From Aquisalinus sp. (GTDB lineage: Bacteria; Pseudomonadota; Alphaproteobacteria; Caulobacterales; Parvularculaceae): a stretch of 64,000 bases of DNA. The notes beneath the pieces were generated by a model. The model ran no database searches. It saw only the letters and a list, made by a program, of their open reading frames with translations, and was not told where the DNA came from. The translations under genes were made by a program, and so were the position numbers. Below are positions 60,191-64,000 of the stretch, piece after piece. Where the stretch lies: assembly GCA_022763115.1 (NCBI GenBank), contig JALEGJ010000054.1, forward strand, positions 1-64,000. The letters run 5' to 3'. How positions within the stretch are numbered: position 1 is the stretch's first letter; the number at the start of each line of letters is the position of its first letter.

Positions 60191-61960
60191 TTAAAAATCG
60201 AATGTCAGACCAATGGTTATCGCATTTTCCTTAAATTCCAGTGTAGCGTTATCGGCTGAGCGGTTAGTATGCCCATACTGGATAAATGCCGAGATATCCT
60301 CGTATACACGATATCCGAAGCCACCCAGCACCGAGACAGTCTGCGTATCAGTATCAAGAATGCTCGTGTCCTGGCAGAGCTGAGTCAAAACAGCATCTGA
60401 TAGCCCGGCTGTCGCAGGGTCCGTAGACAATGCCGCCAGACAATCCACAAGGCTGTCGCCTCCGGTCGCCGTCGTGTACTGATAGGAGCCGCGCGCATAA
60501 GCATCCAGCTTGCGCGAGAGACGCCGGTTCCAGGCGCCGTTGAGGCTGATTGTTTCAGTTTCCTGAAAACCGAAATCAGCGTCATCATAGCCAATGCGCA
60601 AGGTGAAATCATTTTGGCCTGTATTCGCGACAACTGCGAAATCAGCCGTATTTGATCTTGCCAGACCTGACCGGCGCTGTGTCAGGTCCTGAAGATCGCT
60701 ATTGAAGTTAAGCGTCTGGTCCAGCACATCGCTGGCAGTCAGATTCTGCAGTCGCCGCAGGTCCTCGGAAAAGGCAAGTGTTTCACCTTGCAGAATATCC
60801 TGTTGTGCATTCTGAAGTTGTGCTGACGTATTGAAATTGCGGCTCAAATTGGCGCGGAAACGCAAGCGCGTCGAATAAATGTACTCGGCAGCACCTTCTA
60901 TCAGTGCACCACCATACCGCTCACCAACTTCCAATTGGGCGCGTGTGCGACGGCCCGGCGTTGCCAACAGGCCAGCTTTCCAGAACACCCCCGACAATTC
61001 ATCATCATCAAACGAAGGGTTATTATTCGTATCAATATCGTCATAGCCGACGGTACCTACGGCTGATAATTTACGACCGAAAGGGTAGCGAATACTGCCG
61101 GAATACGCTCTTTGGTCGAAATCAACCTCGGGAAGAACATCACTCCCCTCTTCCTGTGTTGTCGCCACATAGGCGCGCAGGGAAAAGGAGAGCCTGTCCA
61201 GCAATCGACCACTGGTGTATTCTGCAACAACTTCCTGACTTTGCGAGTCGTTCAGGAAGTTTTCGATGCCCTGAGCTGCATCATCATCATCAATAGCCAC
61301 ATCGGTGAAACGATATCGTGCTTCGACAGTACTACGGTTCGAAAACTCAGTACGCAAATATGGGCTGACGCTGTATGAATAAGAAGTCGCTTGCCGTTCA
61401 TTGGCGGCAATGGACTGTTGCGCAAACTGGGAGCGCTCATCAAGAGCGCGCCGCTCAGTGGACGCTGCCAGATCCAGATAAAGAAGATTGTCAACAAACT
61501 CGGCTGTGGCAGCGCTGCGGATATTTTGATCCACGATGAACTGATCGTAGAGGTCCTGCCCATTTACAGATGCTGGATCAAGGTAACTGCCCACTTCGAG
61601 GCGCCCATTAACGATCCCGGTGAAATTCACGCGATCAATCAGCAAGCCGCCTGTAAACTCGACAGAGGCGAGACCATCTTCACTCTCGCTACCCTCAGGC
61701 GCCAATGTCACATTATCCGAGTACGTGAATTGTGGAGATACACTCAAAGAGTAGCCCAAAAAACCGGAACGGTTATTTGGCGCGAAAGGGTCGACTTCCT
61801 CGTCTGTGGCCTCAGCGGCTCCCGGTTGGGCCTGCACAGACGTAGAAAGCAGAACCGTTGCCAATAGAACAGATAGCGAGACTTTCCCGGCATACCTTCG
61901 GGCAATCTCAAGCTTCTGAATCGCACTAGCTTTTGGGTCGTGACCTGACTGTAGGATCAT
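60191..61960 (-). CDS. XrtA-system outer-membrane beta-barrel protein (TIGR03016-like)
   Basis: A 589-residue outer-membrane protein with a signal peptide (hydrophobic run ~28-41, cleavage after VQAQ near 46). The rest alternates polar and aromatic residues in ~25 short strands and ends NAITIGLTFDF with a terminal Phe, the barrel signature. This family is specific to XrtA exopolysaccharide loci and resembles capsule export porins. It would pass the polymer through the outer membrane or act in its assembly. Confidence 0.88.
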   Translation of the reverse strand: MILQSGHDPKASAIQKLEIARRYAGKVSLSVLLATVLLSTSVQAQPGAAEATDEEVDPFAPNNRSGFLGYSLSVSPQFTYSDNVTLAPEGSESEDGLASVEFTGGLLIDRVNFTGIVNGRLEVGSYLDPASVNGQDLYDQFIVDQNIRSAATAEFVDNLLYLDLAASTERRALDERSQFAQQSIAANERQATSYSYSVSPYLRTEFSNRSTVEARYRFTDVAIDDDDAAQGIENFLNDSQSQEVVAEYTSGRLLDRLSFSLRAYVATTQEEGSDVLPEVDFDQRAYSGSIRYPFGRKLSAVGTVGYDDIDTNNNPSFDDDELSGVFWKAGLLATPGRRTRAQLEVGERYGGALIEGAAEYIYSTRLRFRANLSRNFNTSAQLQNAQQDILQGETLAFSEDLRRLQNLTASDVLDQTLNFNSDLQDLTQRRSGLARSNTADFAVVANTGQNDFTLRIGYDDADFGFQETETISLNGAWNRRLSRKLDAYARGSYQYTTATGGDSLVDCLAALSTDPATAGLSDAVLTQLCQDTSILDTDTQTVSVLGGFGYRVYEDISAFIQYGHTNRSADNATLEFKENAITIGLTFDF

Positions 61961-61969
61961 ACTCTTTAC

Positions 61970-62863
61970 TCATCTTGTCTCTTTAGCGTCACCATAATAC
62001 TCGCCATAGGACCCATAGTGACTAAACTTACCGGGAACCCGCGACTGGTTAAGAACGAGAGATATGTTCTCGTTGAATTCCATAACTTCCTCAAGAGCTT
62101 CAACGACGGCTCCCTCCGGTGTATTATTAGCCTTCACCACAAAAACGACCTCGTCCACATGTTGCGCGAGTAGCGCAGCTTCAGGAGCAGCCAATATAGG
62201 TGGTGCATCGAAGATAATAAGATGATCAGGATACGCTGCCATTAGTTCCTGAACAAAACGAGCCATATCACCTCTTTCATATATATCGCGCGTAATATCA
62301 TGCTCCTGCCCCTCGGAAAGAAGTAACAAGGGATAATTTCTAACCTTCACGACGATATCAGATAAAGGAAGACTTGGGTTGAGTAACTTGTCACTCAAAC
62401 CTGGCAAAGAAGGTAGGTTAAGATATTTAAAAGCACGCGGCCGCGGAATGTCCGTATCAACGAGGAGCACTCCTATATCATCTTCAATCGCAAGACTTAA
62501 CGCAAGATTGAGAGCTGTAAATGTTTTGCCCTCAGCAGGGTCTGTGGAAGTCATCATTACACGCCGACGTGATTTTGCCCCTAATATGGAGCGTTTGCTT
62601 TTTCGTCCGGACAGGTCGTTTTTGTAGTACTTGAGCTTGCGCAATAAGCGGCGTTTGATAGCGCGTAATTCCTGCGGCAGCCGCTCCGGCTTTTGGGTAG
62701 GAACGTACAGCCCTTGCTGCGCCATATGTTCGAAGTCAAGATCGGCAACCAGCTTGAAATCCGGTGCAGAATTTTTTTTGCGCGGCCTCGCGCGCTCAGG
62801 GCTGGTCTTGACCCCGCCTGCGTCCTGCTTCAATCCTTGCGTTGCTCTTTGGACAAGATTCAT
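61970..62863 (-). CDS. XrtA-associated tyrosine autokinase (TIGR03018-like)
   Basis: A 297-residue BY-kinase-type ATPase. Walker A is degenerate in form but recognisable (MTSTDPAEGKTFTALNLALS), Walker A' is VLLVDTDIPRPRAF and Walker B IIFDAPPIL. The C-terminus ends with Tyr-rich SHYGSYGEYYG, the likely autophosphorylated cluster. It works with the chain-length determinant to control polymer length. Its start overlaps the preceding stop by 1 bp, giving tight coupling. Confidence 0.92.
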   Translation of the reverse strand: MNLVQRATQGLKQDAGGVKTSPERARPRKKNSAPDFKLVADLDFEHMAQQGLYVPTQKPERLPQELRAIKRRLLRKLKYYKNDLSGRKSKRSILGAKSRRRVMMTSTDPAEGKTFTALNLALSLAIEDDIGVLLVDTDIPRPRAFKYLNLPSLPGLSDKLLNPSLPLSDIVVKVRNYPLLLLSEGQEHDITRDIYERGDMARFVQELMAAYPDHLIIFDAPPILAAPEAALLAQHVDEVVFVVKANNTPEGAVVEALEEVMEFNENISLVLNQSRVPGKFSHYGSYGEYYGDAKETR

Positions 62864-64000
62864 TACACGCCCTTTCGTGTAACAAAGTCGATTGTCTCAA
62901 CCGCGAAATCCGCAGCGCCACCCTCAGGCGGAACGTAGATAATCTGGTACCAGAATAGCGCGATTGTCAGCGCCCCCAGAGCCACGCAGACCAGTCCAAG
63001 AGAAGCCCGCTCGAACAGCTTCACGGCACGATACCGCGGCGTCAAAACAGGAGACACCGCCCCGAGCACTGGCAAGCCGAGAGCTTCTTCCATCTGCGAA
63101 GTCATGGTGTAAGACGTGTCAAAATGAGTGATCAGGAAAGCGATGCCACCGGCAACACCTGCTGCCGCAAACAGGATCAGGAACGTCAGAACACCGCGTG
63201 GCGGTGAACTGGGTTCAGCCGCCACGACAGGCGCTTCGAAAATCCTGTACTCAATCGTACCGCCGCCCTCACTGAGGTTAGCTGTTATGGCAAGACTGCT
63301 TTGCTGCCCCAGAAGCTCCTTATAAAGATTTTCCACTTGAGTATAGCTACGCATCATCTCTTGCAACTGGGCCTGCACAGCCGGAACCTGGCCGCTCAGG
63401 AGCGTATATCTCTCAATGTCCTGCTCTATGCGTGACTTCCTCTGAACGAGTTCCTGGACCTCGCCCTCAACAGAGCGCAATGTTGACTCAAGTCGAAGGT
63501 ATTCAGGATTATCCGGCAGCCCTGCATCACCGGCTTCAAGCTCGGCTATTTTGGCGCGCAGACCAATAATATCAGGATGGTTATCCAGATACTGGCTCTC
63601 AAGCTGCGCCAGTTGAATTTGCAGGGTATCCAGCTCGCCCTTGGAGGTTGTGCGCGGTGTTGAGGCTAGAAGCCGTCTTAGCTCATCCCGGTTTCGGATA
63701 GCTCTGTAGCGGGCATCATCAATGCGGGTCAGCTCGCTTTCCAGAAGATCAAGTTGCCTCAGGGTGCGATCATCGCCAGCGAGTTCGGCTGCGTGCTGGC
63801 GTCGGAATTCGGAAATTTCCTCATCTTTCTCGGCCAGTTGCGCTTCAAGATTTTTGATCTCCTGCTCAACCTTGCCCACAGCCTGTCGGCTCTGAACGAT
63901 ACCGGCACCGATGTCCTGCTCGATAAAGAGACTGACAACCTGATCCACCACCCGCTGCGCGATTACAGGGTCACGATTGCCATAGGTAATGTAAAAATAC
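62863..64000 (-). CDS. XrtA-system polysaccharide chain-length determinant, 5' end cut by window edge
   Basis: The minus-strand frame is open from 62863 through the right edge, giving the last ~379 residues of a Wzz/GNVR-type protein (TIGR03007-like). Upstream of the first GTG at 63951 the frame continues as YITYGNRDPVIAQRVVDQVV, typical of this family, so 63951 is not the true start. A long periplasmic coiled-coil precedes the last membrane segment (FLILFAAAGVAGGIAFLI) and a second hydrophobic segment near the end (LGLVCVALGALTIALFWYQI). It sets polymer length with the kinase gene downstream. Confidence 0.9.
   Translation of the reverse strand, partial: YFYITYGNRDPVIAQRVVDQVVSLFIEQDIGAGIVQSRQAVGKVEQEIKNLEAQLAEKDEEISEFRRQHAAELAGDDRTLRQLDLLESELTRIDDARYRAIRNRDELRRLLASTPRTTSKGELDTLQIQLAQLESQYLDNHPDIIGLRAKIAELEAGDAGLPDNPEYLRLESTLRSVEGEVQELVQRKSRIEQDIERYTLLSGQVPAVQAQLQEMMRSYTQVENLYKELLGQQSSLAITANLSEGGGTIEYRIFEAPVVAAEPSSPPRGVLTFLILFAAAGVAGGIAFLITHFDTSYTMTSQMEEALGLPVLGAVSPVLTPRYRAVKLFERASLGLVCVALGALTIALFWYQIIYVPPEGGAADFAVETIDFVTRKGV

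Overview
The window reads as chromosomal DNA of a Gram-negative alphaproteobacterium. Evidence: the block lgt / MidA-like methyltransferase / pgeF next to ubiK, a three-gene petABC (bc1) operon, mtnP, hemF, a tRNA-Thr(UGU), and an XrtA (exosortase A)-type exopolysaccharide locus as found in some marine alphaproteobacteria. Genus cannot be fixed from sequence alone; a Parvularcula/Kordiimonas-like marine lineage is a guess.

Region A (1-23.5 kb) is a nearly complete non-flagellar type III secretion system (T3SS) with candidate substrates on both flanks. sctU plus a FliO-like gene diverge from one long run: sctV-C-D-(needle/rod-like)-I-J-K-L-N-O-P-Q-R-S-T. Around it lie a collagen-like repeat protein (runs off the left edge), a 2OG-Fe(II) oxygenase, a Gly-rich protein, a LuxR-type HTH regulator, a self-cleaving DUF1521 (MIIA) protein with EF-hand loops, and an animal-type heme peroxidase. 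Four of these flanking genes carry a shared upstream element of about 20 bp (core TGTACCAATTT..ACGACA), which I found in front of no core T3SS gene. I propose it as the control site of a T3SS substrate regulon. No translocon, gatekeeper or chaperone gene was recognised.

Region B (23.5-27.2 kb) holds a single-chain restriction-modification enzyme. It ends at a tRNA-Thr whose 3' end faces region A, with an 11-bp repeat of that 3' end 107 bp inside, which looks like a genomic-island edge.

Region C (27.3-55.5 kb) is mostly housekeeping: a cytochrome c lipoprotein, NAD kinase, a class A penicillin-binding protein with an SNase-like tail, GMC oxidoreductase, proC, ubiK, lgt, pgeF, prs, rplY, pth, ychF, a PilZ protein, mtnP, the bc1 complex, trmL and hemF. 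Between ubiK and lgt sit a Fur-box-controlled TonB siderophore receptor and, convergent to it, a consensus sigma-70 promoter followed by an rrn-leader-like boxA and several hairpins but no rRNA gene.

Region D (55.6 kb to the right edge, minus strand) is a tightly coupled XrtA/PEP-CTERM-type exopolysaccharide operon: chain-length determinant (cut by the edge), tyrosine autokinase, outer-membrane beta-barrel, AAA ATPase, polysaccharide deacetylase, FemAB-like protein and glycosyltransferase.
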